Below are positions 1 to 7,537 of a DNA stretch of 34,872 bases, one piece after another (within the stretch, counting starts at the first letter, position 1; every line of letters starts with the position of its first letter). A program made the translations under genes and the position numbers. Origin of the DNA: Gelidibacter algens (GTDB lineage Bacteria > Bacteroidota > Bacteroidia > Flavobacteriales > Flavobacteriaceae). The DNA lies in NCBI RefSeq assembly GCF_001678675.1, contig NZ_LZRN01000042.1, forward strand, positions 1 to 34,872, given 5' to 3'. A model generated the notes under the pieces. That model had not been told where the DNA came from, searched no databases, and was given only the letters and a program-made list of their open reading frames with translations.

Positions 1-83
1 GCTCGAAACATTGAGGTTTTTTATAAGGTTCCCGTCAGAGTTTATCTTAGGCGATAATCGAGAGACGAAAACAAAAAAATAAA

Positions 84-458
84 TTAGAAAGGGAGATCGT
101 CGTGATCTTCCTCATTTAAATCATTTGCTGGTTGGAACGCTTCAGTAGGCGCCACGGGAGGCATGCTGCCAGAGGCACCTTCTTGTAAACTTTCAACACG
201 CCATCCTTGGATAGAGTTGAAGTATTTAGTTTCGCCTTGTGGATTTACCCATTCTCTTCCTCTCAAATTGATGCTCACTTTAACATTTTGACCTACTTGA
301 TAGCTGTTTAACAAATCTGTCTTATCTTGTACGAACTCTACCATTATGTGCTGAGGATATTGTTCTTCTGTAGTCACTACCACTTCTCTTTTTCTGAACC
401 CATTGCTTCCAAAAGTTTGGGTGTCTCCTATCATTTTGATTTTTCCTTGTACTTCCAT
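84..458 (-). CDS. DUF3127 domain protein, OB-fold-like, with SSB-type tail
   Basis: This 124-residue protein has the DUF3127 pattern: a beta-rich domain over about residues 1-92 with the GREW motif near residue 67 and a conserved FNSIQGWRVE strand. The family is common in Bacteroidota and is thought to be OB-fold-like, but its function is not established. After the domain comes a flexible Pro/Ala/Glu linker and the acidic end EEDHDDLPF. That end closely resembles the C-terminal tip of bacterial SSB proteins (acidic residues then D-I/L-P-F), which recruits DNA repair and replication proteins. A role in single-stranded nucleic acid binding or partner recruitment is my inference. It lies 76 bases downstream of the flavin reductase gene on the same strand. 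Confidence 0.85.
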   Translation of the reverse strand: MEVQGKIKMIGDTQTFGSNGFRKREVVVTTEEQYPQHIMVEFVQDKTDLLNSYQVGQNVKVSINLRGREWVNPQGETKYFNSIQGWRVESLQEGASGSMPPVAPTEAFQPANDLNEEDHDDLPF

Positions 459-534
459 TTGACTGTTATTTATTATTCTTTATTACTATTCTCTATTATT
501 TATTTTAAATATGTGGGATATCATCTTGATTCGC

Positions 535-1404
535 TTATGAAAGCAGCAATTTCCAGGCACTTTCAACATCCCCATAACTTAGGTAATTCTGTGCCATTTT
601 ATGTTTTTCTCTATGGCTCATTTCTTTAATATCGGCATGACGTTCCCCAACATTTTTTACAAAGTCTGCAATAGCTTCATCTGTCGGCAAGGCTTCCACA
701 TTGCCTAACATCCCCAAATCATTACCCGTAAAAATCATACTGTTTTTAATCTCTTCTGGCATGGCATCAATACCAATACCAAGCGTTTGTAATGGCTTTG
801 GAATCTCAAAAAAACCGTTTTTAGCACGGTTGTAATAATTACCACCAGCTCTTGCCACCAAGTCCAGTTTTTCTTGAACGATCATTTGATGCTCATCCAA
901 AACTTCCTCAGCAATATGAATTTTTACCACTTCACAAATAACCAAGTTACCTGCACCGCCTTCGGTGCCCAATTTAATAATTTCGTTGACTTTACACTCC
1001 ATTTGGATAGGTGATTCTGCCACCCTGAATGGTTTTACAAGATCTGATTGCAACATGGTCAAGCCAGCTTTGTCAAATTCGTTGACGCCCTTTTCGTATT
1101 CCGTACTGCTCAACGAGGCTTGGTGTACCAAATCATAATTGACAACATTTATGACAACTTCTCTCGTAGCTTCCACATTTTCCAAGGTATGTTTCACGCT
1201 GTTGTCCCTAACCCGTCTTGCTGGCGAAAAAATAAGTATTGGCGGATTGGCGCTAAACACATTAAAGAAACTAAAAGGCGATAAATTTGGATTCCCATCC
1301 ACATCCACGGTACTTGCAAACGCGATTGGGCGCGGTGCCACGGCACTTAGCAAATAACCATGTAATTTGCCTGTAGAGAGGTCTTTAGGATCAAATGTTA
1401 GCAT
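535..1404 (-). CDS. flavin reductase family protein (FMN-binding split barrel)
   Basis: A 289-residue protein of the flavin-reductase-like, FMN-binding split-barrel family (flavoredoxin-like). It opens with a lead-in (TGKLHGYLLSAVAPRPIAFAST) typical of the family, followed by LSPFSFFNVFSANPP, a conserved flavin-contacting segment. Members bind FMN and reduce flavins with NAD(P)H or act in electron transfer; the substrate here cannot be read from sequence. The C-terminal ~90 residues extend beyond the core domain and are helical in character. The start is supported by the immediate family N-terminus and by the non-coding, AT-rich sequence that follows on the minus strand. The next gene (kinase) is divergent. 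Confidence 0.88.
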   Translation of the reverse strand: MLTFDPKDLSTGKLHGYLLSAVAPRPIAFASTVDVDGNPNLSPFSFFNVFSANPPILIFSPARRVRDNSVKHTLENVEATREVVINVVNYDLVHQASLSSTEYEKGVNEFDKAGLTMLQSDLVKPFRVAESPIQMECKVNEIIKLGTEGGAGNLVICEVVKIHIAEEVLDEHQMIVQEKLDLVARAGGNYYNRAKNGFFEIPKPLQTLGIGIDAMPEEIKNSMIFTGNDLGMLGNVEALPTDEAIADFVKNVGERHADIKEMSHREKHKMAQNYLSYGDVESAWKLLLS

Positions 1405-1514
1405 CTAAAATATATTATGAGATGCAAATGTAACCATATTGTCAAACCTATAAAAATGATTTAGAACAAGAATCAAACAATAATATCAACATTATTGCAT
1501 TACATAAGTAAGCC

Positions 1515-1547
1515 TTGAAAATTATAGCTTAAAAGATTTTCAATTTG
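1515..1547 (+). promoter_or_regulatory. candidate promoter of the sensor kinase gene
   Basis: TTG at 1515-1517 and TCAATTTG at 1540-1547 are 22 bases apart. This fits the Bacteroidota promoter (TTG, then TAnnTTTG) with one mismatch. The predicted transcript would begin near 1554. It would therefore exclude the TTG codon at 1545 as a start and favour the ATG at 1587 or 1599. Confidence 0.45.
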
Positions 1548-1598
1548 CTGATTTCTTTAGGTATATTTAAAATTACAAATGTATTGATGTCTTACACT

Positions 1599-2741
1599 AT
1601 GAACCGAAACATTTTACGGTGGATCATTATTGCTTCGTCTTTTATCATCATCTCTTTAATTTTATGGAACACCTATATTTTTTTCCAGAATTTTAAGGCC
1701 GAAGAGCGCATCAAAATGCAAAATTGGTCGCTTGCACAAAAAGAACTCAATAAGAATATAGATTTAGAATCAGACCTAGGCGAACTTATACCAGAGGTAC
1801 TTTCAAGCAACACGACCACTCCCATGATTAGGGTAAATGATGACGGAACCATTAACTCGAACAATATTGATGAAGAAAAAGCCAAGGATACTGCGTACAT
1901 AAACAAATTAATAGAGCAGTATAGCAATGAAAACGAACCTATAGAAGTCAGATACAAAGACCAAATAAAAAGCATTATTTACTATGGAAACTCGCCACTT
2001 TTAAACAAACTGAAATATTATCCGTTAGCATTATTGTTGATTATTGTACTTTTTGCGGCAGTGGTCTATTTTTTCTATCGCAGCTCAAAAATTGCAGCAC
2101 AAAATAAGCTTTGGACGGGAATGGCCAAGGAAACGGCCCATCAAATTGGCACACCTTTATCTTCATTGGTAGGTTGGACTGAAATTTTGAGGTCAGAAGA
2201 TGTCAATCCTTCGTATCTGTTAGAAATTGAAAAAGACATCACGCGTTTACAAACCATCACAGAGCGCTTCAGCAAAATAGGCTCCGTCCCTACCCTAAAA
2301 AAAGTGGATATTGTTAAAGAAACTGTAGAGTCTTACGAGTATCTAAAAGCACGCTCCAGTAATTTGATCAATTTTGAAATTGATGCGCCAGAGCATCCCA
2401 TTTATGTGTCACTAAATCAGCAGCTATACAGCTGGACGATTGAAAACTTAGTAAAGAATGCTATTGACGCCATGAAAGGAAAGGGCAGCTTAAGATTGAC
2501 CATCGTTAAAAGCGACAAACAGGTTAAAATCACGGTTACTGATTATGGAAAAGGACTCCCAAAAAGTCTGTTCAGTAAAATATTTGAACCTGGTTTTACC
2601 ACTAAAAAGCGAGGTTGGGGTTTAGGGCTTTCTCTTGCCAAACGGATTGTGGAAGATTATCACGATGGTAAAATAAAGGTGCTACACTCAGAAATTGGCA
2701 AAGGGACAACCATGCAAATTTCATTAAAATTAATTCCGTAA
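1599..2741 (+). CDS. membrane sensor histidine kinase (orphan)
   Basis: A sensor kinase of 380 residues from the ATG at 1599. The reading frame is open back to 1545, but a probable -7 box covers 1540-1547, so 1599 (or 1587) is the better start. It has a first membrane segment near residues 6-24, an extracytoplasmic region of about 110 residues without recognisable domain, a second membrane segment near 141-160, and then the transmitter. The phospho-acceptor is His181 in the unusual H-box ETAHQIGTPLSSL, seen widely in Bacteroidota kinases. The N-box has Asn287, and DYGKG and GWGLGLS form the ATP-binding G boxes. No HAMP domain is visible. No response regulator gene lies in the window, so its partner is unknown. 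The gene ends 9 bases before the zinc-ribbon protein gene. Confidence 0.85.
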   Translation: MNRNILRWIIIASSFIIISLILWNTYIFFQNFKAEERIKMQNWSLAQKELNKNIDLESDLGELIPEVLSSNTTTPMIRVNDDGTINSNNIDEEKAKDTAYINKLIEQYSNENEPIEVRYKDQIKSIIYYGNSPLLNKLKYYPLALLLIIVLFAAVVYFFYRSSKIAAQNKLWTGMAKETAHQIGTPLSSLVGWTEILRSEDVNPSYLLEIEKDITRLQTITERFSKIGSVPTLKKVDIVKETVESYEYLKARSSNLINFEIDAPEHPIYVSLNQQLYSWTIENLVKNAIDAMKGKGSLRLTIVKSDKQVKITVTDYGKGLPKSLFSKIFEPGFTTKKRGWGLGLSLAKRIVEDYHDGKIKVLHSEIGKGTTMQISLKLIP

Positions 2742-2750
2742 ATTTGACCC

Positions 2751-3113
2751 ATGGAAGATAAGTTTTTCACGTTAAGGGAGGTCGAATTGAACAACAATTG
2801 TCCCGAATGTTACTCTAGAGATGGATTGCAATTGACCTTTAAACAACGCTTTGTTGAAAATTCTTTTTACAGAGCCATTTCCTCAGAAACCGCTCACGCC
2901 TTATTTTGCAATGTTTGTGAAACCTCGATTTTCCCGGCACGGTGGACGGATGATATTGAAAAAGTTTTTGAATACCAACAACGGGCTTCTACACCAAAAC
3001 CAACATCCTTTAAATTAAAAACTGCGTCTTGGATTTCAATTCTGTTACTGGCAGTGCTACTAATTGTCGTAACGCTTTTCTTTTTGGGAATTTTTAAAAA
3101 TTTGAAGTTATAA
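2751..3113 (+). CDS. small zinc-ribbon membrane protein, unknown function
   Basis: This 120-residue protein is not recognised by name. It carries two CxxC knuckles (Cys17/Cys20 and Cys53/Cys56), the layout of a zinc ribbon, and a single strongly hydrophobic segment near residues 93-114 close to the C-terminus. The ribbon would therefore sit in the cytoplasm if it is tail-anchored. It follows the sensor kinase gene by 9 bases and is probably co-transcribed with it, which makes an accessory role in that signalling pathway possible (inference). Its last 6 bases overlap the end of the convergent HIT gene. Confidence 0.75.
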   Translation: MEDKFFTLREVELNNNCPECYSRDGLQLTFKQRFVENSFYRAISSETAHALFCNVCETSIFPARWTDDIEKVFEYQQRASTPKPTSFKLKTASWISILLLAVLLIVVTLFFLGIFKNLKL

Positions 3114-3497
3114 TCGGTCAGATATTTTTTTAGCTAGCGCTTCAAATTCCTCCTTTTTCAATTTTACTTTACTTGTAAAACGCGCATCTTCCATAGTATG
3201 CAGCGGAATCAAATGCACGTGTACGTGAGGCACTTCCAAACCAATAACTGACATTCCTACACGTTTACAAGGCACTGCTTTTTTAAGGGCGATGGCAACG
3301 CTTCTTGAAAACTCCATTAATCCAAGATACGTGGGCTGATCCAAATCAAAAAGTTGGTCTACTTCAATCTTAGGAATGCAGAGTGTGTGTCCTTGCGTAT
3401 TGGGATTCACATCTAAAAACGCCAAAAAATCCTTTGTTTCAGCGACTTTATAAGATGGAATTTCACCATTGACTATTTTTGTAAATATAGAAGCCAT
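3108..3497 (-). CDS. HIT family hydrolase (HinT-like)
   Basis: A 129-residue histidine-triad protein, a normal length for the HINT branch. The signature HVHVHLIP (His91, His93, His95) is intact, with the family N-terminus (ASIFTKIVNGEIPSYKV) and NTQGHTLCIPK motif. HIT proteins of this branch hydrolyse nucleoside phosphoramidates and adenylated compounds; the physiological substrate is usually unclear. The gene lies downstream of greA, but a terminator-like hairpin (3808-3837) and a 294-base heptamer array separate the two. The array ends one base before the start codon, so nearly the whole upstream region is repeat DNA. TAA stops inside the repeat units rule out a longer in-frame N-terminus. 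Confidence 0.93.
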   Translation of the reverse strand: MASIFTKIVNGEIPSYKVAETKDFLAFLDVNPNTQGHTLCIPKIEVDQLFDLDQPTYLGLMEFSRSVAIALKKAVPCKRVGMSVIGLEVPHVHVHLIPLHTMEDARFTSKVKLKKEEFEALAKKISDRL

Positions 3498-3498
3498 T

Positions 3499-3792
3499 CG
3501 TTATTTGTTGTTCGTTGTTCGTTATTCGTTGTTCCTTATTCCTTACTCGTTATTCATTGTTCGTTAATCGTTGTTCGTTATTCGTTATTCGTTATTCGCT
3601 ATTCGTTATTCGTTATCCGTTATCCGTTATCCGTTATCCGTTATCCGTTATCCGTTATCCGTTATCCGTTATCCGTTATCCGTTATCCGTTATCCGTTAT
3701 CCGTTATCCGTTATCCGTTATCCGTTATCCGTTATCCGTTATCCGTTATCCGTTATCCGTTATCCGTTATCCGTTATTCGTTATTCGTTATT
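3499..3792. repeat. heptanucleotide tandem array, 42 units
   Basis: A continuous 7-bp tandem array on the plus strand. It has 16 diverged units (3499-3610; CGTTATT with variants such as CGTTGTT, CCTTACT, CATTGTT), then 23 identical CGTTATC units (3611-3771), then 3 CGTTATT units (3772-3792). The uniform core with diverged flank is the pattern expected of slippage expansion. Three units make 21 bp, about two helical turns. Plus-strand open frames through it (reading VIRYPLS repeats) are artefacts of the repeat. It fills most of the 403-base gap between greA and the HIT gene. Confidence 0.97.
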
Positions 3793-3807
3793 AAATATAA
3801 AAAGAAA

Positions 3808-3837
3808 ATTCCTGTTAGAATGGATCTGAACAGGAAT
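3808..3837 (-). terminator. intrinsic terminator after greA
   Basis: Perfect 9-bp arms ATTCCTGTT (3808-3816) and AACAGGAAT (3829-3837) enclose a 12-base loop. Read on the minus strand, the stem is followed by TTTTCTTTTT, a typical rho-independent terminator 64 bases beyond the greA stop. Confidence 0.8.
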
Positions 3838-3900
3838 GTTATGTTTTTAAATGTAGTTTACAACTATTTCAAAATATATCTATCTGTGCAGACATAAAAC

Positions 3901-4374
3901 TTATCTTGAAATTTCGAGGACGTCAAATTTAATAATGCCATTTGGCACCTGAATATCGGCAACCTCACCTACTGATTTGCCCAAAAGACCTTTCCCGATA
4001 GGAGAATTCACTGAAATTTTACCAGAGGCCAAATCTGCTTCACCATCAGCAACCAGAGTATAGGTCATTTCCATCCCATTGGATTGGTTTTTGATTTTCA
4101 CTTTAGAGAGCACCAAGGCTTTAGTACTGTCCAATTGCGACTCGTCAATTAAACGCGCATTTGACAATCTTTCCTCAAGTTTTGATATTTTCATTTCCAG
4201 CATGCCCTGAGCCTCTTTGGCAGCATCATATTCGGCATTTTCACTCAAATCGCCCTTATCTCGTGCCTCACCAATAGCTTGTGACGCTTTTGGGCGCTCC
4301 ACGTCTTTTAATTGACTTAGCTCTTCTCTCAATTTCTTTAAACCTTCTGGCGTATAATAAGATACTTTACTCAT
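3901..4374 (-). CDS. greA: transcription elongation factor GreA
   Basis: The 157-residue length and layout are those of GreA. An N-terminal coiled-coil hairpin (about residues 1-75) carries the acidic tip motif GDLSENAEYDAAKE, which enters the RNA polymerase secondary channel and activates transcript cleavage in backtracked complexes. It is followed by the C-terminal FKBP-like domain, including ISVNSPIGKGLLGKSVGE. The protein rescues stalled polymerase. A consensus promoter lies about 90 bases upstream, and the leader contains a hairpin followed by a T-rich tract (4402-4433), so expression may be attenuated. Confidence 0.97.
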   Translation of the reverse strand: MSKVSYYTPEGLKKLREELSQLKDVERPKASQAIGEARDKGDLSENAEYDAAKEAQGMLEMKISKLEERLSNARLIDESQLDSTKALVLSKVKIKNQSNGMEMTYTLVADGEADLASGKISVNSPIGKGLLGKSVGEVADIQVPNGIIKFDVLEISR

Positions 4375-4401
4375 AATTCCTTCGTTTTACTCTATATAAA
4401 A

Positions 4402-4433
4402 TATGCTGAAACCCCATTGTGGGAAACAGCATA
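4402..4433 (-). promoter_or_regulatory. greA leader hairpin, attenuator-like
   Basis: In the greA leader TATGCTG and CAGCATA pair as a 7-bp stem, with a nested CCCA/TGGG stem inside. On the minus strand the hairpin is followed by TTTTATAT, which makes it look like a weak intrinsic terminator 27 bases before the start codon. Regulatory function is inferred from position and structure only. Confidence 0.5.
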
Positions 4434-4463
4434 AAAAAAATCCCGCTCGCACGAGATAACAAA

Positions 4464-4490
4464 CAAATATAACAAAATTATTTACTTCAA
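4464..4490 (-). promoter_or_regulatory. promoter of greA
   Basis: On the minus strand TTG (4490-4488) is followed after 16 bases by TATATTTG (4471-4464), a full match to the Bacteroidota -7 box TAnnTTTG. Transcription would start near 4458, giving a leader of about 84 nucleotides that contains the hairpin at 4402-4433. Confidence 0.6.
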
Positions 4491-4530
4491 CTTTGAGATT
4501 GTTGTAAATTGCGTCACAATTTTATAACTG

Positions 4531-4953
4531 ATGAAACACTTTTTTTTATTTATAACTTTTATTTTCCTAACAGCCTGTAGCAGAAACACTAGTGATGAGA
4601 ATTGTAAATTTTTAGTCAATGCTGCTGTAAATGCATCGGTCAATTTGAATTTACCACAATATAGCCAATTGAAATTTACCAGTAATTCAGTCTATTTGGC
4701 CAACCAGGGCAATAAAGGGGTTATAGTTACAAATGTTGGTGGCAGTTACCGCGCTTGGGATGCTGCTGACCCCAACCATGAACAAAGCCCATGCTCCTTA
4801 CTTACAATTACTGGCGCCAATGCGGTTTGTGGGTGCAATGACGCCAATACTTATAGTTTATTTACTGGAGGTTCTATTGGGACACAATTACCTTGCGGAC
4901 TTAAGGAATATCGTGTTACCATGTCTGGAAACTCTCTGACTATAACCAATTAA
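4531..4953 (+). CDS. lipoprotein with degenerate Rieske-like domain
   Basis: A 140-residue secreted lipoprotein: hydrophobic leader and lipobox LTAC with lipidated Cys16. The mature part resembles the Rieske-like lipoproteins of flavobacteria. The stretch YRAWDAADPNH sits where box I (CxH) is expected and CGCND where box II (CxxH or CxCH) is expected, 20 residues later. Box I cysteine is replaced by Asp80 and box II histidine by Asn103, so a normal 2Fe-2S cluster should not form. Cys25, Cys88, Cys100, Cys102 and Cys122 remain and could form disulfides. The function is unknown. The family assignment is pattern recognition from memory. The gene is convergent with the TonB receptor gene and overlaps its end by 4 bases. 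Confidence 0.7.
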   Translation: MKHFFLFITFIFLTACSRNTSDENCKFLVNAAVNASVNLNLPQYSQLKFTSNSVYLANQGNKGVIVTNVGGSYRAWDAADPNHEQSPCSLLTITGANAVCGCNDANTYSLFTGGSIGTQLPCGLKEYRVTMSGNSLTITN

Positions 4954-7388
4954 AATTTTAAAGTAGCTCCAATTAAAAAATTCGTTGTTGCCTGCGGATA
5001 ATAGCCTGTACCTTCAATTGTCGTCACTTCTCCAGGAACCGAAAAATCATCATCATACGTATAATAATAACCGTTGGAAACATATTTTTTATTAAAAATA
5101 TTATTTACCAATCCGGATAAGACGATGCTCTTAAAAACAGTGTTCATTGGAATTTCATAAGTGATGTTAAAATCACTCACAAAATAACTCTTCAATTTAG
5201 ACGCTTCAGAATCTGTATTACCCATATACTGATCGCCCACATACTTGCTCAACAAAGACATTTGCAAGTTTTCATTTGGCTGAAAAACTAAAGCATTTGC
5301 AGCCACAACTTCTGGGGAAAATGAAATGTTTGTTCTGCCTAAATCCAACAGTTCACCATCAATAGAGGCGACCGTTACATCGTTCTTATTGGAACTTAAC
5401 GTCAAGTTTGGTTGTATTGAAAATTGATTGCTCAGTTTAATGGCTGCCTCGATTTCCAAACCTAACCGGTAACTACCTCCGCTATTGGTGCGGATAGGAT
5501 TACCCACGTTATCAATGTTGCCCGTCAGCACCAATTGTTCGTTATACAACATGTAATAAGCGTTAACGTTGAATTTGAAAGACTCATCCGTATGTCTCCA
5601 ACCCAATTCAAAATCATTGAGCTGCTCGGGTTTTACAGTTTCATTATTTTCAAAATCATCTCTGTTTGGCTCTCTGTTTGCTCTGGCATAAGAAAAATAA
5701 AAGTTGTTGGCCTCGTTCATTTTATAGGTAATTCCAGCTTTTGGATTAAAGAATGTGTATTGCTCATCGACATTAAAAGGCGCTCTATCAGACGTTAGTC
5801 CTGTAGTTTTATAATCTACCAAACGCAATTGCAAATCGCCATAAAGACTTACTTCGCCATTCAATCTAAAGGTCGCTTTGGAGAACATACTTAAATCATT
5901 CTTTACTCCATTTCCTTCATAATAATGTTCTCTGATGTTGCTATTACTCGGGAATTGCGCCCAGATAATTTCACCAAAATGATCGCCATCATAATTACTG
6001 TAAGAGCCACCAAAAGTCATGTCGATCAAGTCATCTTTATAGTTGGCATTGGCGTTGACAACGTAAAAATTATTATCAAGCCATCTCCGTCTAATCAAGT
6101 CAGTAGTAGTAATGGTTTCACTACCAATGGCCAGTTCTTCCAAATCATAATCAGCAAAATCCTGATCTTCCTTATACTGTTCAAAATAACCACTCCCTTT
6201 AGTATAGTTTAATCCGATATTAGTGGACCATTGATTGGAAAAGCGCTCATTCCAATGCAACTGATAATGATCTTGACGGTAGTTGTCCACTTCTTTATCG
6301 TAAAATTGGGTCACCCCATTTTCATCCGTGTACATTCCTGCGGTGTTGAAAGTCCGGTCGTTTTCCAAAAGATCTTTATCTTCTAGGCCATTCCATGACT
6401 GGTAAGTGACCTCCTGTCCTCCAAAGGTGATGGCCTTTATCAAAGTGTTATCATCCACATAAGATGCTTGCAAAAAATACGATTTCAAATCAGACGACGC
6501 ACGATCCACATACCCATCCGATTTTATATTTGAAAGACGACCCGCCACTTCAAAATGATCATTCAATTTACCAGTGCTGAATTTTACAGTATGCTTTCTG
6601 GTATTAAAACTTCCAAAACTGTTGGAAATTTCTCCATTCGCTTCTTCTGAAATGGCATCTGTAAGCACATTGATACTCGCTCCAAAAGCTCCCGAACCAT
6701 TAGCAGAAGTCCCAACACCACGCTGCAGTTGCAGACTTTCTACAGAAGATGCAAAATCACTCAAATTGACCCAAAACGTGCCGAGAGACTCCGCATCATT
6801 GTAAGGAATTCCGTTAATGGTCACATTGGTAGATTGTGCGTTGATCCCTCTTACCCTAATGTAGGTGTACCCAACGCCAGCACCAGCATCAGTAGTGGAG
6901 ACCACTGATGGCAAATAACCCAATAAAACCGGGATGTCCTGACCTAAATTGCGCTTGGCAAGTTGTTCTTTTGTCACGTTGGAATGGGTGATGGGGGAGG
7001 TGGCATCGACACGGACAGCATTGACGAGAACTTCATCCAAAAGTTGTGGATTTTCATCAAACTGAACATTCAAAACCAGATCGCTGTTGAGATCGAAGGA
7101 TCGTTCTACAGGTTTTGTCAAATAACTATACACTAAAGTGTATTGCCCTTCAGGAAGTGACAATTGATACTTCCCATTCAAATCCGTTTGGGTGCCAGTT
7201 CTTGTCCCTTTTAAAAGAACGCTGACGCCCGGAACGGGTTCATTGTCATCAATGGAAACAGTACCAGAAACGGTAAAAGTTTGTTGTGCAAAACTTGAAA
7301 AAGTGATTGCTGAAAAAAGTAAAAGAAAAAATGGAAATTGAAATTTTTGCCTGAATAGGACTTTTTGAGAATTGAATAAATTTTTCAT
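4950..7388 (-). CDS. TonB-dependent outer-membrane receptor, TPP-riboswitch controlled (probable thiamine uptake)
   Basis: An 812-residue receptor. A signal peptide is cleaved near residue 35 (SSFAQQ). A carboxypeptidase-regulatory-like beta-sandwich follows (about 38-115, with GVSVLLKGTRTGTQTDLNGKY). The plug domain is next (about 125-240, with RVRGINAQSTNVTINGIPYNDAES), then the 22-strand barrel ending in the outer-membrane signal FLIGATLKF. Such receptors import scarce nutrients using TonB energy. The substrate is suggested by the TPP riboswitch in its leader: riboswitch-linked receptors of this kind in Bacteroidota are predicted to take up thiamine or a precursor. The transporter, kinase and thiamine-binding genes at 10.0-11.4 kb fit that role. 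Confidence 0.92.
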   Translation of the reverse strand: MKNLFNSQKVLFRQKFQFPFFLLLFSAITFSSFAQQTFTVSGTVSIDDNEPVPGVSVLLKGTRTGTQTDLNGKYQLSLPEGQYTLVYSYLTKPVERSFDLNSDLVLNVQFDENPQLLDEVLVNAVRVDATSPITHSNVTKEQLAKRNLGQDIPVLLGYLPSVVSTTDAGAGVGYTYIRVRGINAQSTNVTINGIPYNDAESLGTFWVNLSDFASSVESLQLQRGVGTSANGSGAFGASINVLTDAISEEANGEISNSFGSFNTRKHTVKFSTGKLNDHFEVAGRLSNIKSDGYVDRASSDLKSYFLQASYVDDNTLIKAITFGGQEVTYQSWNGLEDKDLLENDRTFNTAGMYTDENGVTQFYDKEVDNYRQDHYQLHWNERFSNQWSTNIGLNYTKGSGYFEQYKEDQDFADYDLEELAIGSETITTTDLIRRRWLDNNFYVVNANANYKDDLIDMTFGGSYSNYDGDHFGEIIWAQFPSNSNIREHYYEGNGVKNDLSMFSKATFRLNGEVSLYGDLQLRLVDYKTTGLTSDRAPFNVDEQYTFFNPKAGITYKMNEANNFYFSYARANREPNRDDFENNETVKPEQLNDFELGWRHTDESFKFNVNAYYMLYNEQLVLTGNIDNVGNPIRTNSGGSYRLGLEIEAAIKLSNQFSIQPNLTLSSNKNDVTVASIDGELLDLGRTNISFSPEVVAANALVFQPNENLQMSLLSKYVGDQYMGNTDSEASKLKSYFVSDFNITYEIPMNTVFKSIVLSGLVNNIFNKKYVSNGYYYTYDDDFSVPGEVTTIEGTGYYPQATTNFLIGATLKF

Positions 7389-7504
7389 ACGATTAGGTTA
7401 TAATCGAATAAAAAGAGGTCATTATTCTTGTTAGTAATTTGTTTGTTTTTAGTTTCATCAAGTGCTTCCGTACAAAGGAAGTCAAGCGCGAGTAAGACTA
7501 ATTT

Positions 7505-7537
7505 GGCGATTATCGCCCCTGCCTGACGGTAGGCAGG
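7505..7537. repeat. two adjacent palindromes behind the TPP aptamer
   Basis: CCTGCCTGACGGTAGGCAGG (7518-7537) has 7-bp arms and a 6-base loop. It is followed on the minus strand by GGCGAT/ATCGCC (7505-7517, 6-bp arms, one-base centre). The first looks like a short palindrome that recurs in Bacteroidota intergenic DNA; I recognise it from memory and could not search. Confidence 0.65.

Noticed and set aside
1-82. Two open plus-strand frames run from the left edge (to stops at 55-57 and 80-82), possibly the end of a gene
   Set aside because: Both are under 30 codons, neither resembles a known C-terminus, and chance open frames of this length are common. The true gene, if any, lies outside the window.
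459-534. AT-rich stretch before the DUF3127 gene with hints of 7-base spacing (NNAATAA units)
   Set aside because: Only about three poor units agree; low-complexity AT-rich DNA produces such spacing by chance.
3499-3792. CRISPR array
   Set aside because: The units are 7 bp in direct contact with no spacers, and no cas gene is present.
3515-3897. Two plus-strand open frames of 104 and 108 codons made of VIRYPLS repeats
   Set aside because: They are translations of the heptamer array, with no start signal and no non-repeat protein sequence of note.
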